Shown one piece after another: positions 33,084 through 42,654 of a DNA stretch of 64,000 bases (position 1 is the first letter of the stretch; each line of letters opens with the position of its first letter). Position numbers and translations under genes: made by a program. The DNA comes from Hallella seregens ATCC 51272 (GTDB lineage: Bacteria > Bacteroidota > Bacteroidia > Bacteroidales > Bacteroidaceae), in NCBI RefSeq assembly GCF_000518545.1, contig NZ_KI912452.1:68729-132728 (forward strand), read 5' to 3'. The notes beneath the pieces were generated by a model that ran no database searches, had not been told where the DNA came from, and was given only the letters and a program-made list of their open reading frames with translations.

Positions 33084-33743
33084 ATGAAAATCATCAACCT
33101 GAGCGAGCACAACTCCATCATCAATCAGTATATGGCGGAGATACGTGACAGGGAGTATCAGAAAAACCGGTTGCTTTTCCGCAACAACATTACGCGCATA
33201 GGTGAGTTCGAGGCCTTTGAAATCTCGAAGACGCTCGACTATGAGCCGCAGGACATCGAGACCCCGCTGGGCTTTTCCCAGGTGAACGTGCCCACCGATA
33301 AGATAGTGCTGGCCACCATCTTCCGTGCCGGACTGCCTTTCCACAATGGCTTCCTCAATGTGTTCGACCATGCCGGCAATGCGTTTGTCAGCGCCTATCG
33401 CGAGTACAAGGACGAGGAACACACCAAGGTGGGCATTCATGTGGAGTATCTGGCCACACCGAGCATCGACGGCAAGAACCTGATTATCGCCGACCCGATG
33501 CTGGCCACCGGCGGCAGTATGGAGCTGGGATACAGGGCATTCCTCACCAAGGGCACGCCCAAGCGCATCCATGTGGCCTGTGTCATCGCCACGCCCGAGG
33601 GCATCGCTCACATCCAGAAAACGTTCCCCGAGGACAAGACCACCATCTGGTGTGCCGCCATCGACCCGGGCATGAACGACCACAAGTACATCGTGCCGGG
33701 CTTCGGCGATGCCGGCGACCTGTGCTACGGCGGCAAACTGTAG
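33084..33743 (+). CDS. upp: Uracil phosphoribosyltransferase
   Basis: The 219-residue enzyme salvages uracil to UMP using PRPP. It shows the FRAGLPFHNG active-site loop, the PRPP-binding segment IIADPMLATGGSM, and the C-terminal uracil-recognition region YIVPGFGDAGDLCYGGK. The frame is open to 32988, but the -7 box at 33045-33052 and the family length support ATG 33084. The pckA-upp neighbourhood is seen in other Bacteroidales. A long terminator follows. Confidence 0.95.
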   Translation: MKIINLSEHNSIINQYMAEIRDREYQKNRLLFRNNITRIGEFEAFEISKTLDYEPQDIETPLGFSQVNVPTDKIVLATIFRAGLPFHNGFLNVFDHAGNAFVSAYREYKDEEHTKVGIHVEYLATPSIDGKNLIIADPMLATGGSMELGYRAFLTKGTPKRIHVACVIATPEGIAHIQKTFPEDKTTIWCAAIDPGMNDHKYIVPGFGDAGDLCYGGKL

Positions 33744-33780
33744 GCCGGACCCCTTGTTGCCCCCTATGGTTTAACCTGTC

Positions 33781-33855
33781 CTCCCTCCACGCTGCGGCCC
33801 TGTGCGACACCCGAAAACCGGGATGCGCCGGGCCGCGGCGTGGAGGGAGTTTTTC
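33781..33855 (+). terminator. upp terminator
   Basis: A long interrupted hairpin: 12 bp (33781-33792 with 33838-33849) continued by 7 bp (33794-33800 with 33830-33836), followed by TTTTTC on the plus strand. It starts 38 bases after the upp stop. Confidence 0.85.
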
Positions 33856-33879
33856 TTGTCGGGAAGTGAAGCCTGGACT

Positions 33880-34887
33880 TTACTCCACTTCCCAAATATC
33901 GTTGGTCTCGAGCAGCTCGGTGAAGTTGTGGTAGGCTTTCTGTTGGCTTACCTCTTCAATTTGCCGGTTCACGGCCTCGTCGTAGGTCGGCGCCTGCACG
34001 TCACGGATGACGCCAAGGGCCACCGGGAAGCCGTGTTCGTTGTCCATCATGGCCAGTTTGAGCTGTAGCGTCTTGTCCTCGCAGTGGCTGTCGTGAATCA
34101 GGATGTCGTCCATCGTGTATCCGTCCTTGCCGATTTCGACCACTTTCAGGCCGAAACCCTCCTGCACCAGTCCGTACCTGTCGTCCTCGCCAAACACCAG
34201 CGGCTTGCCGTCTTCCACGTAGATGGCATTCTGCCGGCGCCCCTCCTTGCTGTAAATAGACTCGTGGGTGCCGTTGTTGAAGATGACGCAGTTCTGCATA
34301 ATCTCGCACACGGAGGCCCCCTTGTGCCGTTGGGCGGCCTTGAGCACCTCGATGGTGCCCGTGGAGTCGGTGGCCACGGCGCGGGCAAAGAAGCGGCCGC
34401 GGGCACCGAAACAGAGTTCGGCCGGGCGGAACGGGTCTTCCACCGTGCCGTAAGGACTCGATTTCGACACGAAGCCGCGGGGCGATGTGGGGGAGTACTG
34501 GCCCTTGGTGAGGCCGTAGATACGGTTGTTGAGCAGGATGATATTGATGTCCACGTTGCGGCGTATGGCGTGAATGAAGTGGTTTCCGCCGATGGCCAGC
34601 CCGTCGCCGTCGCCGCTGATCTGCCACACGGTGAGCTCCGGGTTGGTCACTTTCACGCCCGTGGCGATGGCGGCGGCCCGGCCGTGGATGGTCTGCATGG
34701 CGTAGGCATTGACGTAGTAGGGCAGTCGGCTGGAGCATCCGATGCCCGAGATGACGGCCGTCATGTGCTGTGGAATGCCTATCTCGGCCATGGCCTTGTG
34801 CAGCGAGGCCAGGAAAAAGTGGTCGCCGCATCCGGGACACCACCGTGGCAGTCCTTTCTTGAAATCTTGCGCTGTAAGTGTTTCCAT
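33880..34887 (-). CDS. korB: 2-oxoglutarate:ferredoxin oxidoreductase, beta subunit
   Basis: The 335-residue subunit carries thiamine diphosphate. The domain opens with WCPGCGDHFFLASLHKAMAE, and the TPP/Mg motif is GDGDGLAIGGNHFIHAIRRN followed by NNRIYGLTKGQYSPTS. With KorA it converts 2-oxoglutarate plus CoA to succinyl-CoA, or the reverse in a reductive TCA branch, using ferredoxin. Related 2-oxoacids cannot be excluded by motif alone. The gene starts 43 bases after the korA stop, in one operon. Confidence 0.93.
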   Translation of the reverse strand: METLTAQDFKKGLPRWCPGCGDHFFLASLHKAMAEIGIPQHMTAVISGIGCSSRLPYYVNAYAMQTIHGRAAAIATGVKVTNPELTVWQISGDGDGLAIGGNHFIHAIRRNVDINIILLNNRIYGLTKGQYSPTSPRGFVSKSSPYGTVEDPFRPAELCFGARGRFFARAVATDSTGTIEVLKAAQRHKGASVCEIMQNCVIFNNGTHESIYSKEGRRQNAIYVEDGKPLVFGEDDRYGLVQEGFGLKVVEIGKDGYTMDDILIHDSHCEDKTLQLKLAMMDNEHGFPVALGVIRDVQAPTYDEAVNRQIEEVSQQKAYHNFTELLETNDIWEVE

Positions 34888-34930
34888 AAATGTTTTCTTG
34901 TCTTGAGGGGCGGGCTGTGGGCCCTGCCGG

Positions 34931-36784
34931 TTAGTCGTTGATGATTTTCTCGAAGCTGGCCACGAGGTCCTCCACGTTGAAAGGCTGGCCTTTCACCTCA
35001 TTATATTGGTAGGGCACGAAGCCGTTGATCTTCATGCGCAGGTACCCGGCAAACTGTCCCAGGTTTTGTTCGGCCACCACCACCTTGGGGTATCGGCGCA
35101 TCACGGCCTCGGTATTGGCCGGTAGCGGATTGATGTACTCAAAGGGAGCGCATGCCGTTTTGTAGCCTTTGGCACGCAGTGCCTGCATGGCGGAGTAGAG
35201 GTGTCCGTAGGTGCTGCCGAAGCCAACGATGAGCAACTGTGCGTCGTCAACGTCGCCGAGCACCTCCACGTCGGGCACTTCGATGCGGGCCACTTTCTCT
35301 GCCCGCAGGTGGTCCATGCGGTCGTGGTTCTCGGGCTCGGTCGAGATGGCTCCCGTGGCCCCGTCTTTCTCCAGTCCGCCCAGGATGTGGGCGTAGCCCT
35401 CCTGGCCGGGCACGGCCCAGTATCGGGCGGCTGTTTGCTTGTCGCGGCGGTAGGGCGTGTAGAGCCCTCGCATCTCCGGGCCGGCGTAATGGGGCTGTAT
35501 GTCGGGCAGTTTGTTGATGTCGGGCAGCCGCCATGCCGCCGATCCGTTGGCGATAAAAGCGTCTGTAAGCAGGATGACGGGCGTGAGATGCTCCAGCGCC
35601 ATCTTGGCTGCCGTGTAGGCTGCCTCGAAGCAATTGGTGGGGCTGGTGGCGGCAATCACGGGGATGGGCGACTCGCCGTTGCGCCCGTAGAGGGCCTGCA
35701 GCAGGTCGGTTTGCTCGCTCTTGGTGGGCAGACCGGTCGACGGACCGCCGCGCTGCACATTGACGATGACCAGCGGCAACTCGTCGATGACAGCCAGATT
35801 GATGGCTTCCGACTTGAGGCAGATGCCGGGCCCCGAGGTCGACGTGGCGGCCAGCGCACCGGCAAAGGCCGCCCCGATGGCACTGGCGCAGCCGGCAATC
35901 TCGTCTTCGCACTGCACGGTGGTCACGCCCAACGACTTGTGTTTGGACAGCTCGTGCAGGATGTCGGTGGCCGGCGTGATGGGGTAGGAGCCCAGAAAGA
36001 GGCGCAGCCCCGCTTTCTCGGCGGCGGCCATCAGGCCGTAGGCCGTGGCCTTGTTGCCCGTGATGTCCATGTAGCGGCCCGTCTCCTTGTGCCTGGAGTC
36101 GATGCGATAAGTGTTGGGCACCGAGGCGTGGGTGTTGGCCCCGTAGTGGTATCCGGTCTCCACCACCCTCATGTTGCACTCGGCCAGTCCCGGCTTCTTG
36201 CCGAACTTGGCCTTCAGAAAGTTGTCCACCAGCCGCAGGTCGCGGTTGAAGAGCCAGCACACCAGCCCCAGGGCGAACATGTTGCGGCACTTCAGGATGG
36301 ACTTGTTGTCCATTCCACTGTCGGCCAGACACTCGCGCACCATCGTCGTGATGGGGCAGGCGATGAGGCGATCGGTGTCGAGTCCCATCTCCTCGAAGTA
36401 GTATTCGCTGTTGATTTCGGCCTTTTTCAGGTCGGTCTGCCTGAAGCAATCGGTGTCGATGATGATGCAGGCCTGCGGCTTGGCATACTTGTATTGCGTC
36501 TTCAGCGCGGCGGCATTCATGGCCACCAACACGTCGCACTTGTCGCCCGGAGTATAGACACGGCCCTCGCCGATGTGTACCTGGTAGCCCGATACGCCCG
36601 TGAGCGAACCCTGCGGAGCCCGGATGTCGGCCGGATAGTCGGGGAACGTGGAGATGCCGTTGCCCACGGTAGCCGATATGGTTGAGAAAATGTTGCCGGC
36701 CAATTGCATGCCGTCGCCGGAATCGCCGGAGAACCGCACGACGACGTCCTCGAGTTCTTTCACCTCTAATTCTTCTGCCATCAT
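34931..36784 (-). CDS. korA: 2-oxoglutarate:ferredoxin oxidoreductase, fused gamma-alpha subunit
   Basis: The 617-residue product joins the gamma domain (about residues 1-190, with RFSGDSGDGMQLAGNI) to the alpha pyrimidine-binding domain (about 200-600, with GSYPITPATDILHELSKH). The alpha part also holds GPGICLKSEAINLAVIDELPLV and QRGGPSTGLPTKSEQTDLL. The fusion is standard for Bacteroidota Kor enzymes. The frame is open to 37012, but the promoter at 36823-36853 fixes the start at ATG 36784 or 36781. It heads the korAB operon. No ferredoxin-like delta subunit lies beside it, so an external ferredoxin is needed. Confidence 0.95.
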   Translation of the reverse strand: MMAEELEVKELEDVVVRFSGDSGDGMQLAGNIFSTISATVGNGISTFPDYPADIRAPQGSLTGVSGYQVHIGEGRVYTPGDKCDVLVAMNAAALKTQYKYAKPQACIIIDTDCFRQTDLKKAEINSEYYFEEMGLDTDRLIACPITTMVRECLADSGMDNKSILKCRNMFALGLVCWLFNRDLRLVDNFLKAKFGKKPGLAECNMRVVETGYHYGANTHASVPNTYRIDSRHKETGRYMDITGNKATAYGLMAAAEKAGLRLFLGSYPITPATDILHELSKHKSLGVTTVQCEDEIAGCASAIGAAFAGALAATSTSGPGICLKSEAINLAVIDELPLVIVNVQRGGPSTGLPTKSEQTDLLQALYGRNGESPIPVIAATSPTNCFEAAYTAAKMALEHLTPVILLTDAFIANGSAAWRLPDINKLPDIQPHYAGPEMRGLYTPYRRDKQTAARYWAVPGQEGYAHILGGLEKDGATGAISTEPENHDRMDHLRAEKVARIEVPDVEVLGDVDDAQLLIVGFGSTYGHLYSAMQALRAKGYKTACAPFEYINPLPANTEAVMRRYPKVVVAEQNLGQFAGYLRMKINGFVPYQYNEVKGQPFNVEDLVASFEKIIND

Positions 36785-36822
36785 GTTTTCTGCGCTTTTA
36801 GTTTTTGGTTTTATTTTGGGAT

Positions 36823-36853
36823 CAAAGATAGTAAACTTTGGGCAACGCGCAAA
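36823..36853 (-). promoter_or_regulatory. korAB promoter
   Basis: TTTG (36850-36853), a 19-base spacer and TATCTTTG (36823-36830) on the minus strand match the consensus exactly. The predicted leader is about 30 nt. Confidence 0.8.
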
Positions 36854-37037
36854 TAAAAAAGCGTATTTATATTTATCTTTCTCCCGATTTTCTTCGGTAT
36901 GCAAGTTGCGGCCCCTTGTGACAGAACGGCTGCAAACGGCTGCGGGCGGGGCCTCGTGGGGGGCGGTTGGCCGGGTTGCGGTTCCATGACGTGGACGCCA
37001 TCTTGTGGACATGCTACGTTTTTGGCTGAATGATTAT

Positions 37038-37107
37038 GCCGTAAACGCCGTGCGATTACGGCGTAGCAGCCGCGCGTTTGCGGCGCAATCGTCGTGCGAT
37101 TACGCCG
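37038..37107. repeat. 22-bp-periodic array, locus B
   Basis: Three consecutive 22-base units (37038-37059, 37060-37081, 37082-37103) plus a partial one. Bases 37081-37091 and 37097-37107 form an imperfect hairpin (10 of 11 pairs). Confidence 0.7.
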
Positions 37108-37175
37108 TTGTTCAGACAGGAAAACGGGGAATTTCAGATAGAAAGAAAGAGTTGTTCAGACAGAAAAGATGGTAT

Positions 37176-37377
37176 TTTTAGACAGAACAACATAACAACA
37201 TGTTTCTGAATAGCCGGTGATTGGCGGGCCGGCACAAAGGCCGGCCCCTACGAGCATCCCCTATATCATCCTATTTGTCCTATAATCGCCTAACAAACAA
37301 TGCCAGTAACGATGAGTGGCGAATGGCAGCTTAACTCCCGTCGGCCATTTTGAATTTTGAATTCTGAATTTTGAATT
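37176..37377 (-). repeat. 202-bp intergenic module, copy B (inverted)
   Basis: It is the reverse complement of 11859-12060 with 14 mismatches in 202 positions. It includes an exact 31-nt repeat at 37347-37377 and the gggccggc/gccggccc hairpin at 37226-37247. It starts 5 nt after the kinase stop codon, in the sense direction of that gene. Confidence 0.85.
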
Positions 37378-37382
37378 GGGCA

Positions 37383-39044
37383 TTAATACTTGAACGAGCT
37401 TCCCCCCAGAAACTCGCGCAACAGGCTGGTGGGCGGGATGTCGCGGTTGGGAATGGGGCTCAGGTATTGCAGGAACTTGCGCAGTCGGTAGGCCTCGGAG
37501 TGCTCCTCGCAGTTCTCGGGCACCAGTTCCAGCAGGGGTTCGGCCTGCTGCCGGATGACGGCCAGTTCGAAGAGCATGGCCGAGTTGAACATGGCGTCGG
37601 CGTTTTCTTGGTAGGGAAAGATCCACTTGTTCTCGCCGGCGCGCACCGACGGCCAGCGGCGGATGGTCTCGCGGGCGTTCACTCCTCGGTATTTGTAGTC
37701 GCGGATGATGCGGCGCAACAGCCTGTTGTCGGTGGTAGGAATGTAGTTATGGTCGTCGAGCAGGATGGTGGTGAGGGCCGAAACATAGACGCGGAACTTC
37801 TGTGTCTCGGGTATCTGCGCCGTGAGCTCCGGGTTGAGGGCGTGGATGCCCTCGACCACGAGCACGTTGTTGTCGGCCATGCGCAGCCGCCGGCCGCCGC
37901 TTTCGCTCATGCCCGTTTGGAAATTGTACTTGGGCAATTGCACCTCCTCGCCACGAAAGAGGGCGTTGAACTGCGCGTTGAGCAGGGGCAGGTTGAGGGC
38001 GTAGAGGCTCTCGTAGTCGAACTCGCCGTGGGCGTCGAGCGGCGTGTGGGCGCGGTCCACGAAGTAGTCGTCGAGCGAAATCTGCAGCGGTTTGAGGCCG
38101 TTGGCCAGCAGTTGGATGCTGAGCCGCTTGCACGCCGTGGTCTTGCCCGATGACGAAGGGCCGGCCAGCAGCACCAGCCTCACGTCCTTGCGGCTGGCTA
38201 TCTCGTCGGCAATCTGCGATATTTTCTTCTCTTGCAGGGCCTCCGACACGTTGATGAGGTCGGTGGCCCGCCCGGCATTCACCATCTCGTTGAAGTCTCC
38301 CACGGTGCGGATGCCCATGATGCGTTGCCACCGGTGGTGCTCCTTGAAGATCTCGAACATCTTTTCCTGATGGACGAACTGGGGCAGCACGCCCGGCGTC
38401 TTCAGGTCGGGGATGCGCAGCAACAGGCCGTCGTAGAACGGCTCCAGCCCGAAGAGATAGAGCTGCGAGGTGTTGGTGAGCAGGGCTCCGTAGTAGTAAT
38501 CCACGTAGTCGTCTATCCGATAATAAGTGGTGTAGATGGTGCCGATGCTGCGCAGCAGCTTCACTTTGGCCTCGTCGCCCTTGTCCTCGAACATGCGTAT
38601 GGCCTCCTCGGTGGGTACTTGGTGGCGGGTGATGGGCATGCGGGCGTCGACAATCTGCTGCATGCGCCCCCTGATGCGGTCCACGTCGGCCTGTTCCACG
38701 CTGCGGCCTATCTGCAAATCCACGTAGTATCCGTTGCTCACCGGGATGTCGATGTTGACCCGGCTCTTGGGGTAGAGGTCGTGCACGGCCTTGCAGAGCA
38801 CAAAGAAAAGCGTGCGCGAATAGTTGCGCGAGCCCGACCCGGAGGTCATGTCGAGAAACTCCACGTCCTTGTTGTGGTAGAGTCGATAGTGCATTCCCTC
38901 CACCTTATTATTGACTTTGGCGCAGATGGGACCGTGGTTCATTTTGAGATTTAACGTTTGGTAAACATCAGAAAGTGAGCTGCCAATGTCTGCTTTTAAT
39001 GTTTTTTTATTATTTTTGCAACGGATTTGTATCATTTGTTTCAT
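37383..39044 (-). CDS. Nucleoside kinase with N-terminal TGS-like domain
   Basis: The 553-residue product combines an N-terminal TGS/threonyl-tRNA-synthetase-like region (residues 1-260) with a C-terminal uridine-kinase-like P-loop domain. The Walker A motif is AGPSSSGKTT at residues 294-303, and ISLDDYFVDR is the nucleoside-binding acidic motif. LVVEGIHALNPEL precedes the lid region. This fusion is widespread in Bacteroidota and Firmicutes and is annotated as nucleoside kinase; the physiological substrate is not proven. ATG 39044 is preferred over 39071; ATG 39035 is also possible. Confidence 0.9.
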   Translation of the reverse strand: MKQMIQIRCKNNKKTLKADIGSSLSDVYQTLNLKMNHGPICAKVNNKVEGMHYRLYHNKDVEFLDMTSGSGSRNYSRTLFFVLCKAVHDLYPKSRVNIDIPVSNGYYVDLQIGRSVEQADVDRIRGRMQQIVDARMPITRHQVPTEEAIRMFEDKGDEAKVKLLRSIGTIYTTYYRIDDYVDYYYGALLTNTSQLYLFGLEPFYDGLLLRIPDLKTPGVLPQFVHQEKMFEIFKEHHRWQRIMGIRTVGDFNEMVNAGRATDLINVSEALQEKKISQIADEIASRKDVRLVLLAGPSSSGKTTACKRLSIQLLANGLKPLQISLDDYFVDRAHTPLDAHGEFDYESLYALNLPLLNAQFNALFRGEEVQLPKYNFQTGMSESGGRRLRMADNNVLVVEGIHALNPELTAQIPETQKFRVYVSALTTILLDDHNYIPTTDNRLLRRIIRDYKYRGVNARETIRRWPSVRAGENKWIFPYQENADAMFNSAMLFELAVIRQQAEPLLELVPENCEEHSEAYRLRKFLQYLSPIPNRDIPPTSLLREFLGGSSFKY

Positions 39045-39141
39045 TTCGAGGCTGCGGCGTTGATGTGACAACGCACGCAGTCAAAGTTAGAAATTATTTT
39101 GCAATCCGCCAATACGATGACACGACAAATAAACTAAATTT

Positions 39142-40851
39142 ATGTCGATTTGGATTTTGTTTAGGCTGATCGGCTCGCTCGCGCTCCTCATGTTCGGCAT
39201 GAAGTCGATGAGTGACAGCCTCCAAAAGATGGCCGGCCCCCAGTTGCGGCATGTGCTTGGAGCAATGACCACCAACCGTTTCACCGGCATTCTCACCGGG
39301 ACGTTCATCACCGCAGCCGTCCAGTCGTCCACCGCCACCACGGTGATGACCGTTAGCTTTGTCAACGCCGGTCTGCTTACGCTGGCCCAGGCCATCTCGG
39401 TCATCATGGGAGCGAACATCGGAACCACGCTCACGGCCTGGATCATGTCGGCCGGGTTCGCGTTCAACATCACCGATTTTGTGTGGCCCGCCTTCTTCGT
39501 CGGCATCATTCTCATCTACTCCAAGCGGCGCAAAATCATCGGTGACTTCCTTTTTGGCGTGAGCTTCATGCTCCTGGGCCTGGGCACCCTGCGGCAAACC
39601 GGCATCGACATGGACCTCGCACACGACGCCCCCGTGTTGGCTTTCTTCTCCTCTTTCGACCCCGACAGCTTCGTCACCACCATTGTTTTCCTCCTCATTG
39701 GCAGCGTGCTCACCATGTGTGTGCAGAGCTCTGCCGCCATCATGGCCATCACGATGATACTCTGTTCCACGGGCGTGCTGCCCATTTATCAGGGCATTGC
39801 GCTGGTCATGGGCGAGAACATCGGCACCACTGTCACCTCCAATCTGGCCGCCCTCACAGCCAATACGCAGGCGCGGCGGGCGGCTTTCGCCCACATGGTG
39901 TTCAATGTTTTTGGCGTGGTGTGGGTGCTTGCGGTGTTCCATCCTTTCATCAACATGATATGCAGCTGGGTGGGCTTCGACGTGACGATGGCCAAAACCG
40001 ACCCCGGCTTCTTGGCCAATGCCGCCCGGCTGAGCTTTGTGCTGGCCGCCTTCCACACCACGTTCAACGTTACCAACACGCTCATTCTGGTGTGGCTGGT
40101 GCCCCAGATGGAGAGGTTGGTGTCGTGGGTCATCAAGCCCAAGGCCCACAAGGATGAGGATGACTTCCGTCTGCGCTTCATCCAGACCGGTATCATGAAG
40201 ACCCCCGAGCTCTCCGTGCTTGAGGCGCAAAAGGAGATACAGAGCTTCGCCGAGCGCATACAGCGCATGTTCGGCATGGTGCGCGAACTGCTGGGCGAGC
40301 GCGATACCGACAAGTTTGTGAAGCTATACACCCGCATTGAGAAGTATGAGGGCATCGCAGACAATATGGAAGTCGAGATCGCCAACTACCTGGACAACGT
40401 GTCCAACGCCCATCTGAGCGACGAGACCAAGGAGAAAGTGCGGGCCATGTTGCGTGAAATCTCCGAGATAGAGAGCATCGGCGACAGCTGTTTCAACCTG
40501 GCCCGCACCATCAAGCGCCGGGTGAACAGCAAGGAAGACTTCACCGACAGGCAGTATGAACACATTCATCAGATGTTTGAACTGACCGACGACGCCCTGA
40601 GCCAGATGAACCTGATGTTCCAAGGACACCGTGCCGACCTCGACGCCAACCGTTCGTTCAACATCGAGAACGAAATCAACAACTACCGTGACCAGCTGCG
40701 CACGCAGAACATCACCGACGTGAACAGCCACACTTATACCTATACCATCGGCACCATGTACATGGACGTCATTCAGGAATGCGAGAAACTCGGCGACTAT
40801 GTGGTCAATGTCGTCGAGGCCCGCATGCGTGTAAGGCAGTCGGAGGCATAG
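39142..40851 (+). CDS. Na/Pi cotransporter family protein, first paralog
   Basis: The 569-residue product has two Na/Pi-cotransporter repeats in the membrane region, marked by QSSTATTVMTVSFVNAG with GANIGTTLTAW and QSSAAIMAITMILCSTG with GENIGTTVTSNLAAL. A C-terminal PhoU-like helical domain (about residues 350-560) contains ESIGDSCFNLA and ECEKLGDYVVNVVEARM. Family members take up phosphate with sodium. The second paralog follows after 55 bases with exactly the same length, so this is a tandem duplication. Copy-specific roles are unknown. Confidence 0.95.
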   Translation: MSIWILFRLIGSLALLMFGMKSMSDSLQKMAGPQLRHVLGAMTTNRFTGILTGTFITAAVQSSTATTVMTVSFVNAGLLTLAQAISVIMGANIGTTLTAWIMSAGFAFNITDFVWPAFFVGIILIYSKRRKIIGDFLFGVSFMLLGLGTLRQTGIDMDLAHDAPVLAFFSSFDPDSFVTTIVFLLIGSVLTMCVQSSAAIMAITMILCSTGVLPIYQGIALVMGENIGTTVTSNLAALTANTQARRAAFAHMVFNVFGVVWVLAVFHPFINMICSWVGFDVTMAKTDPGFLANAARLSFVLAAFHTTFNVTNTLILVWLVPQMERLVSWVIKPKAHKDEDDFRLRFIQTGIMKTPELSVLEAQKEIQSFAERIQRMFGMVRELLGERDTDKFVKLYTRIEKYEGIADNMEVEIANYLDNVSNAHLSDETKEKVRAMLREISEIESIGDSCFNLARTIKRRVNSKEDFTDRQYEHIHQMFELTDDALSQMNLMFQGHRADLDANRSFNIENEINNYRDQLRTQNITDVNSHTYTYTIGTMYMDVIQECEKLGDYVVNVVEARMRVRQSEA

Positions 40852-40906
40852 GTCTGGTTGCAGTGAATTTCTATTATTATATCACATTAATCCAACCATT
40901 CGTTTT

Positions 40907-42616
40907 ATGAGTGAAAGTTACTGGGTCGTTTTTTTGCAGATTCTCGGATCGCTGGCCCTCCTGATTTACGGCATGAAAGTGATGAGCGAAGCCTTGCAGA
41001 AGATGGCCGGCGCGCAGTTGCGACACATTCTTGGCGCGATGACCACCAACCGTTTCACCGGCCTTGCCACTGGTGCTTTCATCACCTGCGCCGTGCAGTC
41101 GTCTTCGGCCACCACGGTGATGACGGTGAGTTTCGTCAATGCCGGTCTGCTCACGCTGGCCCAGGCCATCTCCGTCATCATGGGTGCCAACATCGGAACC
41201 ACGCTCACAGCTTGGATCATGTCGCTGGGCTACAACGTCGACCTCACGATGGCCGTCTTCCCGGCTTTCTTTGTCGGCATCATCCTCATCTATACCAAGA
41301 AGAGCCGCTACGTGGGCGACTTCCTCTTTGGCATCGCCTTTCTCTTCTTCTCGCTGGTGTTGCTCAGCAACGCCGGCAAGGCGCTCGACCTGGAGCACAA
41401 CCCTGCCGCCATCAGCTTCTTCTCGTCGTTCGACACGGGCAGCCACCTCACCATCCTGATTTTCCTGCTCATCGGCACCGTCATCACCTGCGTCGTGCAG
41501 AGCTCGGCCGCCGTCATGGCCATCACCATCCTGCTCTGCTCCACGGGCGTGCTGCCCATCTATCTGGGCGTTGCACTGGTCATGGGCGAGAACATCGGCA
41601 CCACCGCCACGGCCAATCTGGCGGCCCTCGGGGCCAACACCCAGGCCCGCCGCGCCGCCTTTGCCCATCTGCTGTTCAACGTGTTCGGCGTGGTGTGGGT
41701 CATGTTGTTGTTCTATCCTTTTGTGGGCATGGTGTGCCGGCTCGTGGGCTACGACCCCGATGCCACCACTTACACTGTGGCACAGCGGGCCGCCCTGCTG
41801 CCCATCGTGCTGGCTGCGTTCCATACTTGTTTCAATGTAACCAACACGGCGGTGCTCATTTGGTTCATTCCGCAGATGGAAAAAGTGGTCTGCGCCATCA
41901 TCAAGGGCAAGGAGAAGAGCGAGGACGACGACTTCCGTCTGCGCTTTATCCAGACCGGAATCATGAAGACCCCCGAGCTCTCGGTGTTCGAGGCCCAGAA
42001 AGAGGTACAGAGTTTCGGTGAGCGCATGCAGCGCATGTTCGGTATGGTGTGCGAGCTGCTCGACGAGAAAGACAAGTCGAAAGCCGAAAAACTGGCCGCC
42101 CGCATCGAGAAATATGAGAGCATTGCCGACAACATGGAGATTGAAATTGCCAAATACCTCGATTCCGTGAGCAATGCACACTTGAGCGACGAGACCAAAG
42201 GCAAGATACGTTCCATGCTTCGCCAGATCACCGAGATAGAGAGCATCGGCGACGCCTGCAACAACATGGCCCACACGCTGGTGCGCAAAGGCGCCTACAA
42301 GGACGACTTCACGGCCAAGCTCTACGAGCAGGTGCGGCAGATGTTCAACCTCACCGACATGGCGCTTTCACAGATGGTGGTGTTGCTTACAGGCCATAAA
42401 GACGAGCTGGACGTTGACCGATCGTTTGCCATTGAGAACGAAATCAACCGGCTGCGCAACCAGCTGCGTCAGCAGAACATCAACGATATTGACAACCACG
42501 AGTACAGCTACGCCATGGGTACGCTCTATATGGACCTCATTCAGGAGTGCGAGAAGCTGGGCGACTATGTGGTGAACGTGGTCGAGGCACGCATGGGCGT
42601 GCGTCAGGCCGGATAG
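40907..42616 (+). CDS. Na/Pi cotransporter family protein, second paralog
   Basis: This 569-residue protein matches the upstream gene along its whole length, with the same double QSS and G(A/E)NIGTT motifs and the same PhoU-like tail. Long blocks are identical, such as the stretch around TTVMTVSFVNAGLLTLAQAI. Differences cluster in loops (GYNVDLTMAVF, DPDATTYTVAQRAALL) and in the PhoU domain. It is probably co-transcribed with the first copy. PaaK follows 38 bases downstream on the same strand. Confidence 0.95.
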   Translation: MSESYWVVFLQILGSLALLIYGMKVMSEALQKMAGAQLRHILGAMTTNRFTGLATGAFITCAVQSSSATTVMTVSFVNAGLLTLAQAISVIMGANIGTTLTAWIMSLGYNVDLTMAVFPAFFVGIILIYTKKSRYVGDFLFGIAFLFFSLVLLSNAGKALDLEHNPAAISFFSSFDTGSHLTILIFLLIGTVITCVVQSSAAVMAITILLCSTGVLPIYLGVALVMGENIGTTATANLAALGANTQARRAAFAHLLFNVFGVVWVMLLFYPFVGMVCRLVGYDPDATTYTVAQRAALLPIVLAAFHTCFNVTNTAVLIWFIPQMEKVVCAIIKGKEKSEDDDFRLRFIQTGIMKTPELSVFEAQKEVQSFGERMQRMFGMVCELLDEKDKSKAEKLAARIEKYESIADNMEIEIAKYLDSVSNAHLSDETKGKIRSMLRQITEIESIGDACNNMAHTLVRKGAYKDDFTAKLYEQVRQMFNLTDMALSQMVVLLTGHKDELDVDRSFAIENEINRLRNQLRQQNINDIDNHEYSYAMGTLYMDLIQECEKLGDYVVNVVEARMGVRQAG

Positions 42617-42654
42617 TCAAGACCTATTGTCAGAGAGAAAACAGACTGTGACTT

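Larger units (their letters stand above)
36785..37382. other. Intergenic region with repeats upstream of korA
   Basis: The 598 bases hold the korA promoter (36823-36853), a GC-rich stretch with no recognised feature (about 36900-37030), a 22-bp-periodic array (37038-37107), and an inverted copy of the 202-bp repeat module (37176-37377), which begins 5 nt after the stop of the upstream kinase gene. I see no gene in it. Confidence 0.8.

Noticed and set aside
34931-37012. Longer korA starting at 37012
   Set aside because: The promoter at 36823-36853 lies inside that extension, and the extra residues show no protein-like pattern.
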